From: Micromonospora sp. HNM0581
Lineage (GTDB): Bacteria; Actinomycetota; Actinomycetes; Mycobacteriales; Micromonosporaceae
Direction of reading: 5' to 3'
NCBI RefSeq assembly: GCF_012726175.1
Contig: NZ_JAASAD010000007.1
Span: forward strand, 62,001 to 126,000
DNA: 64,000 bases
The position numbers were made by a program, and so were the translations under genes. The notes beneath the pieces are model-generated. The model searched no databases and was not told where the DNA came from. It saw only the letters and a program-made list of their open reading frames with translations. Positions 8,099 to 16,823 of the stretch are shown in pieces. Each line of letters starts with the position of its first letter. Position 1 is the first letter of the stretch.

Positions 8099-8599
8099 GT
8101 GTCGAAGGAAACCGAGAAGCAGCGGTGGCAGCGCAACTTCGCCGACCTGCTACAGGAACTGCGGGTCGCGCAGACCGGCGTGCAGATCCTGTTCGCCTTC
8201 CTGCTGACCCTGCCGTTCAGCGCCGGCTTCGGGGACACCACCCAGTTCCAGCGGGACGTCTACATCGTGGCGCTGCTGGCTGCGGCCGGTGCGACCGCAA
8301 TGATCATTTCTCCGGTGGCCTTCCACCGGGCGCTGTTCCGGCAGGGACGCAAGCCGGAGATGGTGCGCTTCGCCCATCGGATGGCCAGCGGCGGTCTTGG
8401 CTTCATGCTCGTCGCGATGGTGAGTTCGGTGCTGCTGATCACCGATTTCGTGCTCGCCCGGCCGGTGGCCTTCCTGCTCAGCGGCGTGGCCGGCCTGTGG
8501 TTCCTGACCTTCTGGGTGTTCCTGCCCTTCGCTCGCCGCAACTGGGGTGAGGACGACATCGACGACGAGGAAGACCCGAGTGGACTTGACCGGAGCTGA
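8099..8599 (+). CDS. DUF6328-like membrane protein
   Basis: A 166-residue protein. I chose GTG 8099 (MSKETEKQRWQRNFAD) because a GGAGG sits 8 nt upstream; upstream in-frame starts lack a ribosome binding site. The segment LLQELRVAQTGVQILFAFLLTLPF followed by three more hydrophobic helices is typical of this small actinobacterial membrane family. The C-terminus is acidic (EDDIDDEEDP). Function unknown. It stands alone, with 130 bp on each side and no obvious partner. Confidence 0.7.
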   Translation: MSKETEKQRWQRNFADLLQELRVAQTGVQILFAFLLTLPFSAGFGDTTQFQRDVYIVALLAAAGATAMIISPVAFHRALFRQGRKPEMVRFAHRMASGGLGFMLVAMVSSVLLITDFVLARPVAFLLSGVAGLWFLTFWVFLPFARRNWGEDDIDDEEDPSGLDRS

Positions 8600-8718
8600 A
8601 CCCGCCGCTGGACACGCACCGGGAGGCCAGCTCGGATGCGGCGGGCCAGCTGGCCGAGCGGGAGGCGGATCAGCTCGTCGAGGGGTCGGGTGAGACCCAG
8701 CGCGGACAGCCCCAGCCG

Positions 8719-9330
8719 CTAGGGGCGGTGGGGGTCGTGGAGGCCGAGGCGGCGGAGTTCGAGGGCGGCCAGGGCGTTGACCGTGGTGTCGTCGCCTCGG
8801 CGCCACGCTTCGGTGACGTCGGGGCCGATCCGGGTGAGCTTGCCCAACGGCTGACCGGCCAGGGCGCGCAGGGCCAGCAGGTCCCGGCCGGCGGGCGCGG
8901 TGGCCAGCAGTACCGCCGAGCCGGCCCGGCGCATCCATCGCAGCCGCAGCGGTAGCCAGCCGAAGACCACGAGGCCGAGCGGAACGATCAGCAGCCCGAT
9001 GGCAAGCGCCAACGCCAACTGGTCGACGAGCTCCTGCTGGTCGCGGCCGGCCTCGGCAAGTGACCGGGCGGCACCGGCCGCCCGCTCGAAGGGGGCGGTC
9101 AGCTCGTCGCCGACCAATGGCACCCGGCCGACCTTGCCGCCGGCCTCGGCCAGGTTGTCGGCCAGCCCGCCACCTGCCCCCTCCAGCTTCTGCCCGGGTA
9201 CGGCCAGTTGCTGCACCAGGTCGTGCAGCCACAGCGCACCCCGGATCGTCGCGTACACCCAGCCGATGACGAGCAGGTCGGTGAGCAGCTGTCGTAGCGC
9301 GTTCGGGAAACGATCAGCGTAGATCTTCAC
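8719..9330 (-). CDS. Membrane protein of unknown function
   Basis: A 203-residue protein starting at GTG 9328-9330 (MKIYADRFPNALRQLLTD). It has one hydrophobic segment near residues 15-35, a central amphipathic, Gly/Ala-rich extracytoplasmic stretch, a second membrane helix at about 107-125, and a basic cytoplasmic tail ending GLHDPHRP. The layout (two helices around an external loop) is clear, the family is not. It sits just downstream of zur on the same strand with a 40-bp gap but has no sign of a metal role. Confidence 0.6.
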   Translation of the reverse strand: MKIYADRFPNALRQLLTDLLVIGWVYATIRGALWLHDLVQQLAVPGQKLEGAGGGLADNLAEAGGKVGRVPLVGDELTAPFERAAGAARSLAEAGRDQQELVDQLALALAIGLLIVPLGLVVFGWLPLRLRWMRRAGSAVLLATAPAGRDLLALRALAGQPLGKLTRIGPDVTEAWRRGDDTTVNALAALELRRLGLHDPHRP

Positions 9331-9370
9331 GCCGGACAGCCTGCCACGAACAGCCGGCGTCCGGCACCTG

Positions 9371-9784
9371 TCAGCGGGCGCAGGTGGGGCAGGTGCCGAA
9401 GATTTCCAGGGTGTGGCTGACGTCGGTGAAGCCGTGCTGTGCGGCGACCCGGTCGGCCCAGGTCTCCACCGTCGGGCCGGCGACCTCGACCGTACGACCA
9501 CAGGCCCGGCAGACCAGGTGATGGTGGTGCCCCTCACTGCACTGGCGGTACAGGTACTCGCCGCCCGGTGGGCGCATCACGTCGATCTCACCCGCGTCGG
9601 CCAGCCCCTGCAACGTCCGGTAGACCGTGGTCAACCCGACCCGTTCGCCACGATCACGCAGCATCGCGTGCAGTTCCTGGGCGCTGTGGAAGCCTTCCGT
9701 CTCGGCGAGCAGCGCGCTCACCGCCGACCGTTGACGGGTGCTGCGAACCGCCGTACGACTGTGGCTCATGGTTCTTCCGCTCAT
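9371..9784 (-). CDS. zur: Zinc uptake regulator, Fur family
   Basis: A 137-residue Fur-family repressor. The winged helix (FHSAQELHAMLRDRGERVGLTTVYRTLQGLADAGEID) is followed by a dimerisation domain with the His cluster GHHHHLVCRACG. Two CxxC pairs (Cys92/95 and Cys132/135) form the structural zinc site. Zur assignment rather than Fur rests on its place behind smtB and the znuACB genes and the Zur-like box before znuA. The ATG at 9784 overlaps the smtB stop (ATGA). The smtB-zur order matches Rv2358-Rv2359 of Mycobacterium tuberculosis. Confidence 0.9.
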   Translation of the reverse strand: MSGRTMSHSRTAVRSTRQRSAVSALLAETEGFHSAQELHAMLRDRGERVGLTTVYRTLQGLADAGEIDVMRPPGGEYLYRQCSEGHHHHLVCRACGRTVEVAGPTVETWADRVAAQHGFTDVSHTLEIFGTCPTCAR

Positions 9785-10080
9785 GTTCCCTCCCCGGCGT
9801 GGCTGACCGCGTCGGCCACGATGTGCGCGACGTGCTCGTCGACCAGGGTGTACGCGATCTCCCGCCCCCGCCGGGAACCCCGAACCACGCCCGCTCCACG
9901 GAGCACCCTCAGGTGCTGGGAGACCAACGGCTGAGCTACCCCGAGCTTGTCCACCAGCTCGTGTACGCAGCGTTCGCCACTGGCCAGTTCGCTGACGATG
10001 GCCAGTCGGATCGGTGCCGAGAGGGCGCGCAGCAACTCGCTGGCACCCTCGTACGCGTCGTAGCCGGATCCGCTGGTCAC
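9781..10080 (-). CDS. smtB: ArsR/SmtB-family zinc-responsive repressor
   Basis: A 99-residue winged-helix regulator. The recognition region is ELVDKLGVAQPLVSQHLRVLR. The C-terminal helix carries the exact alpha-5 metal signature DxHx10HxxE (Asp81, His83, His94, Glu97), known in SmtB/CzrA-type zinc and cobalt sensors. In mycobacteria this protein represses the smtB-zur pair when zinc is scarce and releases it when zinc is high, so zur is made only when useful. Here it is coupled to zur and follows znuB by 37 bp, so it may be read from its own promoter or with znu. Confidence 0.9.
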   Translation of the reverse strand: MTSGSGYDAYEGASELLRALSAPIRLAIVSELASGERCVHELVDKLGVAQPLVSQHLRVLRGAGVVRGSRRGREIAYTLVDEHVAHIVADAVSHAGEGT

Positions 10081-10096
10081 CCTGCAACGGTAACCA

Positions 10097-10111
10097 ATAG
10101 CGGCACACTAT
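10097..10111. promoter_or_regulatory. Possible SmtB operator
   Basis: ATAG-N7-CTAT dyad in the 37-bp gap between znuB and smtB, 17 bp ahead of the smtB start. Position fits autoregulation by SmtB, whose sites are A/T-rich dyads, but the arms are only four bases. Confidence 0.25.
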
Positions 10112-10117
10112 CCGTGA

Positions 10118-10987
10118 TCAGGACCCGCCGAGGACCACCTCGTGGGGCTCCGGAGGCGGCGCGGGCTGAGGACGGGACCGCCGGAACCGACGCCACGCAC
10201 CGGCCAGCAGGGTCACCGCAACGAACGAGGCGATGGCGAGCACCACCACCGAGGCGCCGGGCGCGGTGTCGGCCAGTGCCGCCATCCAGATGCCGGCCCC
10301 ACCGGCGAACAGGCCCAGCGCCATCGCCGCCGCCATGGTGCTGCGGAATCCTCGGGTGACCTGCTGCGCGGTGGCCACCGGGACGACCATCAGTGCGCTG
10401 ATCAGCAGTACGCCGACCGCGCGCATGGCGATCGTCACGGTGATCGCCGTGGTGACCGCGAGCAGCAGGTTGAGCGTGCGCACCGGCAGACCGGACACCC
10501 GGGCGTACTCCTCGTCGTGGCAGACGGCGAAGAGCGCCGGCCGCAGTCCGATCATCGCGATCAGGATGGCGGTGCCGAGGACCGCGATGGTTGCGACGTC
10601 GGTACGGGATGCCGTGCTCAACGCGCCGAACAGGTATGCGTTGAGGTTGGAGCTGGTGCTGTCGGAGAGACCGACAAGGACCACCCCGCCGGCGATGCCG
10701 CCGTAGAAAAGCAGCGCGAGGGCCAGGTCACCGGAGGTGCGACCGCGTTCGCGGATCAGCTCGATGACGACGGCCCCGATGGTGGCCACCACCACCGCCA
10801 TGATCACGGGTGAGGTCTGGAAGAGCAGGCCGGCACCGACGCCGGTCAGTGCGACGTGCCCGATGCCGTCCCCGATCAGCGCCAGCCGCCGCTGCACGAG
10901 GTAGATGCCGAGCGCGGGCGCAGTCAGGCCGATGATCAGTGCGCTGGCCAGCGCGAGCTGCATGTACTCGTACCGGAAGAGGCTCAT
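10118..10987 (-). CDS. znuB: Zinc ABC transporter permease
   Basis: A 289-residue ABC-3 family permease with about eight hydrophobic helices, starting MSLFRYEYMQLALASALIIGL. Family landmarks LVQRRLALIGDGIGHVALTGVG and the later RAVGVLLISALMVVPVATAQ are clear. A Pro-rich cytoplasmic tail ends it. Its ATG overlaps the znuC stop (ATGA). With ZnuC and ZnuA it forms the high-affinity zinc importer of the cell membrane. Gene order is znuA-znuC-znuB. Confidence 0.92.
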   Translation of the reverse strand: MSLFRYEYMQLALASALIIGLTAPALGIYLVQRRLALIGDGIGHVALTGVGAGLLFQTSPVIMAVVVATIGAVVIELIRERGRTSGDLALALLFYGGIAGGVVLVGLSDSTSSNLNAYLFGALSTASRTDVATIAVLGTAILIAMIGLRPALFAVCHDEEYARVSGLPVRTLNLLLAVTTAITVTIAMRAVGVLLISALMVVPVATAQQVTRGFRSTMAAAMALGLFAGGAGIWMAALADTAPGASVVVLAIASFVAVTLLAGAWRRFRRSRPQPAPPPEPHEVVLGGS

Positions 10988-11748
10988 GGCGTGCTCCACA
11001 ACCCGGCGGGCTCCTCGGGACCGTGCGGATGCACGTGGTCGTGGTCCGGTGCCGCGTGGTCGCCGGCCGGCTCCGGCACGGCGCCGTCGTGCACCACGAA
11101 ACCCTGGTGGACGACGATCGCCCGGCCGATCACCGAGCGCAGCGGACCCAGTTCGTGGGCGACGAGCAGCACCGTGCCTCCGCCGCTGGTGAAGTCGCGT
11201 AGCGCACCGGCGAACGCCTCCTGGCTGGCCGCGTCCACGCCGGCTGTCGGCTCGTCGAGGATCAGCAGTTCGGGTCGTCCGGCAAGGGCCCGCGCGATCA
11301 ACGTGCGCTGCTGCTGCCCGCCGGAGAGGGTGGCGACCGGGTCCTTCGCCCGGTCGGCCAGGCCGACGGCGTCGAGGGCCTCGGCGACGGCCGCCCGGTC
11401 GACCCGCCCGGGTGGGCGCAGGATTCCCCGGCGGGCCAACCGGCCGGCGGCGACCACCTCGCCGACGGTGGCCGGTACGCCACCTCCGGCCCCCAGGCGC
11501 TGGGGTACGTATCCGACGCGCTGCCACTGCCGGAACCGGCGGACCGGACGACCGAAGAGGGTCACCGCTCCGGCGCTCAACGGGACCAGCCCGAGAATGG
11601 CGCGGATCAGGGTGGACTTGCCGGAGCCGTTGGCACCGAGGACCGCGACCACCTCACCGGCGGTCACCGTCAGCGTGACGTCACGAAGCACGGGGCGGTC
11701 GCCGTAGCCGACCACCCCGTGCGTGACGGTGATGACCTCAGGTGTCAC
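10984..11748 (-). CDS. znuC: Zinc ABC transporter ATPase
   Basis: A 254-residue ATPase with Walker A GANGSGKSTL, signature LSGGQQQRTLIARAL and Walker B LLILDEPTAGVD, all intact. The GTG start overlaps the znuA TGA (GTGA). After the ABC fold it has a C-terminal His/Asp-rich tail (DHAAPDHDHVHPHGPEE), which probably binds zinc and could act as a cytoplasmic sensor or buffer; that role is inference. Confidence 0.93.
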   Translation of the reverse strand: MTPEVITVTHGVVGYGDRPVLRDVTLTVTAGEVVAVLGANGSGKSTLIRAILGLVPLSAGAVTLFGRPVRRFRQWQRVGYVPQRLGAGGGVPATVGEVVAAGRLARRGILRPPGRVDRAAVAEALDAVGLADRAKDPVATLSGGQQQRTLIARALAGRPELLILDEPTAGVDAASQEAFAGALRDFTSGGGTVLLVAHELGPLRSVIGRAIVVHQGFVVHDGAVPEPAGDHAAPDHDHVHPHGPEEPAGLWSTP

Positions 11749-12785
11749 GAGCAGCTCAACGCCGTCCTCAGGGCTTCCAGGTTGGCGCGCATCACCGAGA
11801 GGTAGTCCCCGTCGTCCTCGGCCGACAGACCCTCGAGCGGGTCCAGTACCGCGGTTTGAGCGCCGACCTCACGGGCGATGGTCTCGGCCACCTTCGGGCT
11901 GACGAGCGTCTCGAAGAAGATCGTGGTGGCCTGGTGCTCGCGGGCCTCCTCGGTCACCTCCGCCAGCCGCTGCGGGGACGGCTCGTCCTCCGGGGTGAGC
12001 CCGGTGATGCCGATCTGCTCCAGTTCGTACTTCTCCGCCAGGTAGCCGAACGCGGCGTGGCTCACCACGATCTCCCGGCGCTGGCAGGTCTTAAGCCCTT
12101 CGGTGAACTCGGTGTCCAACGTCTCCAGTTCGGTGCGCAGGGTGGTGGCCCGCTCGGTGTACTCGCCGGCCCGGTCCGGGTCGACGGTGCCGAGCCGTTC
12201 GGCGAGCTTGTCACCGATGGTGGCCAGCCGGGTCGGGTCGAGCCAGACGTGTGGGTCCTTGGCGCCCTCGGCCGGCTCGTCGGCGTGCTCTTCCTCCTCG
12301 GGGTGTTCCTCTTCCTCGGCGTGCTCGTCCTCGCCCTCGTGGTCGTGCTCGTCGCCGTGCTCGTCGCCGTGCTCGTCGCCGTGCTCGTGGTCGTGGCCAC
12401 CGGCGGCGGCGTCCAGGAGGGGCTCCACGGTCGCCACGTCGAAGGCGTGGTCCTTGGCCGTCTGCTCGACCGCCTCGTCGACGGCGGGCTGGAAGCCGTC
12501 GAGGAAGACGACCAGCTCCGCCTCGCTGATCTGGCCGATCTGACTCGGGGTCAGCTCCAGGTCGTGTGCGTCGGCGCCGGGCCGGGCCAGGTTGGTCACG
12601 GCGACCGCGTCGCCGCCGATCCGTTCGGCCACGAACTGCAAGGGGTAGAAGCCGGCCACCACGTCGACCCGCTGCGGGTCGGCGCCGGCCTGGCTGTCGT
12701 CGTTGGAACAGGCGGTGACACCGGTCATGGCGAGCACGGTGGCCGTGGCGGTGGCCAGCACGCGCGGAGCTGGGCGGAAGGTCAT
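11745..12785 (-). CDS. znuA: Zinc-binding lipoprotein of the ABC importer
   Basis: A 346-residue cluster A-I solute-binding protein. I take ATG 12783-12785 (MTFRPAPRVLATAT) because GGAAAG lies 8 nt upstream; a TTG seven codons earlier abuts the Zur box. The signal peptide ends in a lipobox with Cys26 (MTGVTACS). The long loop GGHDHEHGDEHGDEHGDEHD and the following HAEEEEHPEEEEH stretch is the typical His/Asp/Glu-rich zinc loop, made of short tandem repeats at 12290-12400. Metal ligands such as the HDLELTPSQ His are visible. Confidence 0.95.
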   Translation of the reverse strand: MTFRPAPRVLATATATVLAMTGVTACSNDDSQAGADPQRVDVVAGFYPLQFVAERIGGDAVAVTNLARPGADAHDLELTPSQIGQISEAELVVFLDGFQPAVDEAVEQTAKDHAFDVATVEPLLDAAAGGHDHEHGDEHGDEHGDEHDHEGEDEHAEEEEHPEEEEHADEPAEGAKDPHVWLDPTRLATIGDKLAERLGTVDPDRAGEYTERATTLRTELETLDTEFTEGLKTCQRREIVVSHAAFGYLAEKYELEQIGITGLTPEDEPSPQRLAEVTEEAREHQATTIFFETLVSPKVAETIAREVGAQTAVLDPLEGLSAEDDGDYLSVMRANLEALRTALSCS

Positions 12786-12806
12786 GTCACCGACTTTCCG
12801 CGACAA

Positions 12807-12821
12807 CGAGAATGATTGTCA
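12807..12821 (-). promoter_or_regulatory. Zur box in front of znuA
   Basis: On the minus strand TGACAATCATTCTCG matches 12 of 15 bases of the actinobacterial Zur consensus TGAAAATCATTTTCA. It ends 22 bp before the znuA ATG, where a bound repressor would block the promoter. Confidence 0.82.
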
Positions 12822-12840
12822 ACAACGCATGGATCGCATG

Positions 12841-13098
12841 TCAGAGCAGCTTCACCAGGCCGGCGGTGACCAGCAGGGTCAGTACGATGAGACGAATTGC
12901 CCGGGTCTGAGGCGTTTGTACCGACCAGGTGGTCACCAGCAGGGTCGCCAACGCGCCGGCCAGCAGCAACGTCAGCAGGCCGCCGACCACGCCCGGGGCA
13001 AAGAACGCGACCAGCGCGAGCAGGAGGGTGACCAGGAACACCGTCGTCGGGTTGGTCCGGGCCAGTCGGGCGGCGATCCCACGCTGCGTACGCTGCAT
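12841..13098 (-). CDS. Small membrane protein, DUF6703-like
   Basis: An 85-residue protein beginning MQRTQRGIAARLARTNPTTVF, followed by three hydrophobic segments. The short basic N-terminus then TM segments resembles a small actinobacterial family (DUF6703, from memory). Function unknown. Its start codon is only 29 bp from that of the divergent ABM-domain gene, so the two promoters must overlap each other's 5' ends. Confidence 0.65.
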   Translation of the reverse strand: MQRTQRGIAARLARTNPTTVFLVTLLLALVAFFAPGVVGGLLTLLLAGALATLLVTTWSVQTPQTRAIRLIVLTLLVTAGLVKLL

Positions 13099-13127
13099 CC
13101 CACAGACTCTACGAGGAGGAGAAGCCG

Positions 13128-13469
13128 GTGCTGGTGACCAACCGGTTCGTGGTCGACGAAGACGTCGCGGAGACGTTCACCGCCCGAGCCCACGCGGCCC
13201 TCGCGGCGCTCGCCGCCCGACCCGGCTACCAGCGTGGACAGCTGGTCCGGGCACTGGACGACCCTCGTCACTGGTGCCTGGTCACCGAGTGGGAGTCGGT
13301 GGGTGCCTACCGCCGTGCCCTGGGCGGATTCGACGTGAAGATCACGGCGGTGCCGTTGCTCGCCGAGAGCCTCGACGAACCGTCCGCGTACGAGCCGTTG
13401 GCGACCGCCGTGCCGGGCGGGGACGTGGTCACGGGCGTCAGCGACCGGGCTGCGGGTCCCTACCGCTGA
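13128..13469 (+). CDS. Antibiotic biosynthesis monooxygenase (ABM)-fold protein
   Basis: A 113-residue protein with the dimeric alpha-beta-barrel ABM pattern: MLVTNRFVVDEDVAETFTARAHAALAALAARPGYQRGQLVRALDDPRHWCLVTEWES. The GTG start has ACGAGGAG 9 nt upstream. Such small proteins include quinone-type monooxygenases and heme-degrading relatives as well as many without known activity. No biosynthetic genes surround it, so a housekeeping or stress role is more likely than antibiotic production. Confidence 0.7.
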   Translation: MLVTNRFVVDEDVAETFTARAHAALAALAARPGYQRGQLVRALDDPRHWCLVTEWESVGAYRRALGGFDVKITAVPLLAESLDEPSAYEPLATAVPGGDVVTGVSDRAAGPYR

Positions 13470-13494
13470 GTCGCCGGGCACTACGCTGGCTCAC

Positions 13495-14052
13495 ATGACC
13501 GCTCCCGGACCGGCAGCCCCACCACCAGATCCCTCGCCGCCCGGCCAGCAGGGACCACAGGCGGTGGGCGGAACCGGCCTGTCGGAGCCGCCGCCCGGGC
13601 CCGGGGTGGCACCGCCGTTCGCGGCACCACCGACCGAGGGAGGTCGGACCCGGCTCTGGCTCGGTCTCGGCGCGGGAGCGCTGGCCCTGCTGCTCTGCTG
13701 CGGTGGCGGCGGAACGGCGGTGGTCGGCCTGCTGATCAGCGGGGTGCAGGCGATCGAGGAGCAGGGGCGAACGGTCTCCGGCGACTACTACCGGGCCCTC
13801 TCCGACGGTGACTACGGTCGGGCGTACGACCAGCTCTGCGAGGACGCCCGGCGGCGTGAGTCCCGGCAGGAGTTCGAACGACGCTCCGCCGCCGAGCCGC
13901 AGATCTCCTCCTACCGGGTCGGCGAGGTCGACACCACCACACTCACCGTGCCGGTGGAGGTGACCTACCGCGGCGGTGGACAGGAACGCCAGCAGGTGGT
14001 GCTCGCGCAGGATGCGCAGACCGGTGGGATGGAGGTCTGCGGAGTCAACTGA
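13495..14052 (+). CDS. Pro-rich single-pass membrane protein
   Basis: A 185-residue protein. The first 50 residues are very Pro/Gly-rich and cytoplasmic, one membrane helix follows (about 56-82, with LLLCCGGGG), then an external domain of about 100 residues (EEQGRTVSGDYYRALSDGDYGRAYDQLCEDARRR) resembling DUF4878/NTF2-like extracellular folds. Two Cys in the external part could form a disulphide. Common architecture in actinomycetes; function unknown. Confidence 0.65.
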   Translation: MTAPGPAAPPPDPSPPGQQGPQAVGGTGLSEPPPGPGVAPPFAAPPTEGGRTRLWLGLGAGALALLLCCGGGGTAVVGLLISGVQAIEEQGRTVSGDYYRALSDGDYGRAYDQLCEDARRRESRQEFERRSAAEPQISSYRVGEVDTTTLTVPVEVTYRGGGQERQQVVLAQDAQTGGMEVCGVN

Positions 14053-14164
14053 CCGCCCGCAGGTAATGTGCTGGGTTCGGGCCCGCACCGGTCGTACCGT
14101 GGTTCCGAACCGTCCCACCAACCACCACGTCTCCGCCGACCGCCAGTCGGCGTAGGAGGAAAAC

Positions 14165-15544
14165 ATGCCAGCTGACCGAATCGACGCCGTCGTCAGCCTC
14201 GCCAAACGTCGGGGCTTCGTCTTCCCCTCAAGCGAGATCTACGGGGGCACCCGGTCGGCATGGGACTACGGTCCGCTCGGTGTGGAACTCAAGGAGAACG
14301 TGCGCCGGCAGTGGTGGAAGACGATGGTCCAGCAGCGCGACGACGTGGTGGGCCTGGATTCCGCGGTGATCCTCTCCCGGGACGTGTGGGCCGCCTCAGG
14401 GCACCTGGAGGCATTCGTCGACCCGCTGACCGAGTGCCAGTCCTGCCACAAGCGGTTCCGCGCCGACCATCTCGAGGAGGCGTACGAGGCCAAGCACGGC
14501 CGGCCACCGACCTCGCTGGTCGAACTGAACTGCCCCAACTGTGGCAACAAGGGCACCTTCACCGAGCCGCGGATGTTCAACGGCCTGATGAAGACGTACC
14601 TCGGCCCGGTGGAGAGTGACGAAGGGCTGCACTACCTGCGGCCGGAGACCGCCCAGGGCATCTTCGTCAACTACAAGAACGTGGAGACCGTCGCCCGGAA
14701 GAAGCCGCCGTTCGGCATCGCGCAGACCGGTAAGTCGTTCCGAAACGAGATCACCCCAGGCAACTTCATCTTCCGGACGCGTGAGTTCGAGCAGATGGAG
14801 ATGGAGTTCTTCGTCGAGCCGGGGACCGACGAGCAGTGGCACGAATACTGGCTTCAGCAGCGCTGGGACTGGTACCTCGACCTCGGTCTGTCAGAGAGCA
14901 ACCTGCGCTTCCACGAGCACCCCAAGGAGAAGCTCTCGCACTACTCGAAGCGCACCGTCGACATCGAGTACCGGTTCCGGTTCGGCGGCACCGAGTTCGC
15001 CGAGTTGGAGGGCATCGCCAACCGCACCGATTTCGACCTGTCCACGCACAGCAAGCATTCCGGCGTCGACCTGTCGTACTTCGACCAGTCCAAGGGCGAG
15101 CGGTGGATCCCGTACGTGATCGAGCCGGCTGCCGGGCTCACCCGCGCGGTGCTGGCCTTCCTGCTGGAGGCGTACGACGAGGACGAGGCCCCGAACACCA
15201 AGGGCGGCGTCGACAAGCGCACCGTCATGCGCTTCGACCCGCGACTGTCCCCGGTCAAGGTGGCGGTGCTGCCGCTGTCCCGTAACGAGGCGCTCTCACC
15301 GAAGGCGAAGGGTCTCGCCGCGCAGCTGCGTAGGCGCTGGGTGGTCGAGTTCGACGACTCACAGGCCATCGGTCGCCGTTACCGCCGGCAGGACGAGATC
15401 GGCACCCCGTTCTGCGTCACCGTCGACTTCGACACCCTCGACGACAACGCGGTCACCGTACGGAACCGGGACACCATGACCCAGGAACGGATCGCCCTGG
15501 ACCAGGTCGAGCGCTACCTGATCGACCACCTCCCCGGCTGCTGA
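14165..15544 (+). CDS. glyS: Glycine--tRNA ligase
   Basis: A 459-residue class II glycyl-tRNA synthetase of the alpha2 type. Present are the N-terminal [18 protein letters not shown] motif, the insertion with CQSCHKRF and NCPNCGNKG Cys pairs, motif 2 ([21 protein letters not shown]) and motif 3 ([18 protein letters not shown]). The C-terminal anticodon-binding domain is complete. GTAGGAGGAAAAC precedes the ATG. Length matches actinobacterial homologues. A strong hairpin follows directly. Confidence 0.97.
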   Translation: MPADRIDAVVSLAKRRGFVFPSSEIYGGTRSAWDYGPLGVELKENVRRQWWKTMVQQRDDVVGLDSAVILSRDVWAASGHLEAFVDPLTECQSCHKRFRADHLEEAYEAKHGRPPTSLVELNCPNCGNKGTFTEPRMFNGLMKTYLGPVESDEGLHYLRPETAQGIFVNYKNVETVARKKPPFGIAQTGKSFRNEITPGNFIFRTREFEQMEMEFFVEPGTDEQWHEYWLQQRWDWYLDLGLSESNLRFHEHPKEKLSHYSKRTVDIEYRFRFGGTEFAELEGIANRTDFDLSTHSKHSGVDLSYFDQSKGERWIPYVIEPAAGLTRAVLAFLLEAYDEDEAPNTKGGVDKRTVMRFDPRLSPVKVAVLPLSRNEALSPKAKGLAAQLRRRWVVEFDDSQAIGRRYRRQDEIGTPFCVTVDFDTLDDNAVTVRNRDTMTQERIALDQVERYLIDHLPGC

Positions 15545-15547
15545 CGA

Positions 15548-15600
15548 GTAAGGAAGGGCACCCTCCTGACGCGTGCGGACGGGAGGGTGCCCTTCCTTAC
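15548..15600 (+). terminator. Terminator-type hairpin after glyS
   Basis: Perfect 19-bp inverted repeat: GTAAGGAAGGGCACCCTCC at 15548-15566 pairs with 15582-15600, around a 15-nt loop. It has no U-run. It lies 3 nt after the glyS stop and 9 nt before dus. The GGAAGGG core recurs in the hairpin at 34809-34855. Confidence 0.8.
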
Positions 15601-15609
15601 ACTCGGACG

Positions 15610-16770
15610 GTGACTGGTGAACGTCGTCCGCTGATCGTCGGGCCGCACAGGGTGTGGCCGCCGGTGGTGCTCGCCCCGATGGCCGGCATCACGAATGTCG
15701 GCTTCCGGCAGCTCTGCCGGGAGCAGGGCGGCGGCATCTACGTCTGCGAGATGATCACGACTGTCGCGCTCGTCGAGCGGAACCCGAAGACGTTGCGGAT
15801 GATCGCGTTCGGGGCGGACGAGCGCCCCCGCAGCCTCCAGCTGTACGGCACCGACCCGGAAACCACGGCCGCCGCCGTCCGGATCGTGGTCGAGCGGGAC
15901 CTCGCCGATCACATCGACCTGAACTTCGGCTGCCCGGTGCCGAAGGTGACCCGTCGCGGTGGAGGTGCGGCGCTGCCCTGGCGACGACGGCTCTTCGCCC
16001 GCCTGGTGAAGGCCGCCGTGGACGCTGCGGCACCGGCCGGGGTGCCGGTGACCGTCAAGATGCGCAAGGGCATCGACGACGACCATCTGACCTACGTCGA
16101 GGCGGGGTCGGCCGCCCAGGACGCCGGTGTCGCGGCGGTCGCCCTGCACGGCCGTACGGCCGCCCAGCGGTATTCGGGTACGGCGGACTGGGACGCCATC
16201 GCCACCCTGAAGCAGGCCCTCGACGTGCCGGTGCTCGGCAACGGTGACATCTGGGAGGCCGACGACGCGCTACGGATGGTGGCGCACACCGGCGTCGACG
16301 GGGTGGTGATCGGGCGCGGCTGCCTCGGGCGGCCCTGGCTCTTCGCCGACCTGGAGGCGGCGTTCGACGGCTCGGCGCAGCGCCGGTTGCCGACCCTCGG
16401 CGAGGTGGCGACGACCATGCGCCGGCACGCCGAGTTGCTTGTCGAGCAGTTCACCGCCGGTGCCCGCAACCCGGCCCGAGGTGAGCGGGACGGCTGTACC
16501 GACTTCCGTAAGCACGTCGCCTGGTATCTCAAGGGTTTCCCGGTGGGCAGTGAACTGCGCCGTGCCCTGGCGATGATCGACAGTCTGGCGCAGCTGGACG
16601 ACCTGCTCGGCAAGGTGGAACCGACGGTGCCCTTTCCGGTGGAGACGCTCGGTCAGCCGCGTGGCCGGACCAACTCGCCGGGGAAGGTCTTCCTGCCGGA
16701 CGGCTGGTTGGCCAGCCGCGACGACGACGCCGTGCCCGAGGGCGCCGAACTGGACGCCTCCGGCGGCTGA
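15610..16770 (+). CDS. dus: tRNA-dihydrouridine synthase (DusB type)
   Basis: A 386-residue FMN-dependent TIM-barrel enzyme that reduces uridines in tRNA. Visible are PMAGITNVGFR near the start, NFGCPVPKVTRRGGG with catalytic Cys108, VTVKMRKGID, LHGRTAAQRYSGTADW, VLGNGDIWEADDAL and IGRGCLGRPWLF (phosphate-binding). The GTG at 15610 begins only 9 nt after the hairpin. It is longer at the C-terminus than E. coli DusB (about 320 aa), as in other actinomycetes. Confidence 0.92.
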   Translation: MTGERRPLIVGPHRVWPPVVLAPMAGITNVGFRQLCREQGGGIYVCEMITTVALVERNPKTLRMIAFGADERPRSLQLYGTDPETTAAAVRIVVERDLADHIDLNFGCPVPKVTRRGGGAALPWRRRLFARLVKAAVDAAAPAGVPVTVKMRKGIDDDHLTYVEAGSAAQDAGVAAVALHGRTAAQRYSGTADWDAIATLKQALDVPVLGNGDIWEADDALRMVAHTGVDGVVIGRGCLGRPWLFADLEAAFDGSAQRRLPTLGEVATTMRRHAELLVEQFTAGARNPARGERDGCTDFRKHVAWYLKGFPVGSELRRALAMIDSLAQLDDLLGKVEPTVPFPVETLGQPRGRTNSPGKVFLPDGWLASRDDDAVPEGAELDASGG

Positions 16771-16823
16771 GCCCGCCGGCTGGCGGCTGCGCCGTCCGGT
16801 GGTGTGCTGCGTGGGTGGTTGGC

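Noticed and set aside
12290..12400. Tandem short repeats resembling a repeat array
   Set aside because: They encode the His/Asp/Glu-rich zinc loop of ZnuA, with repeats in register with codons. This is not a CRISPR array.
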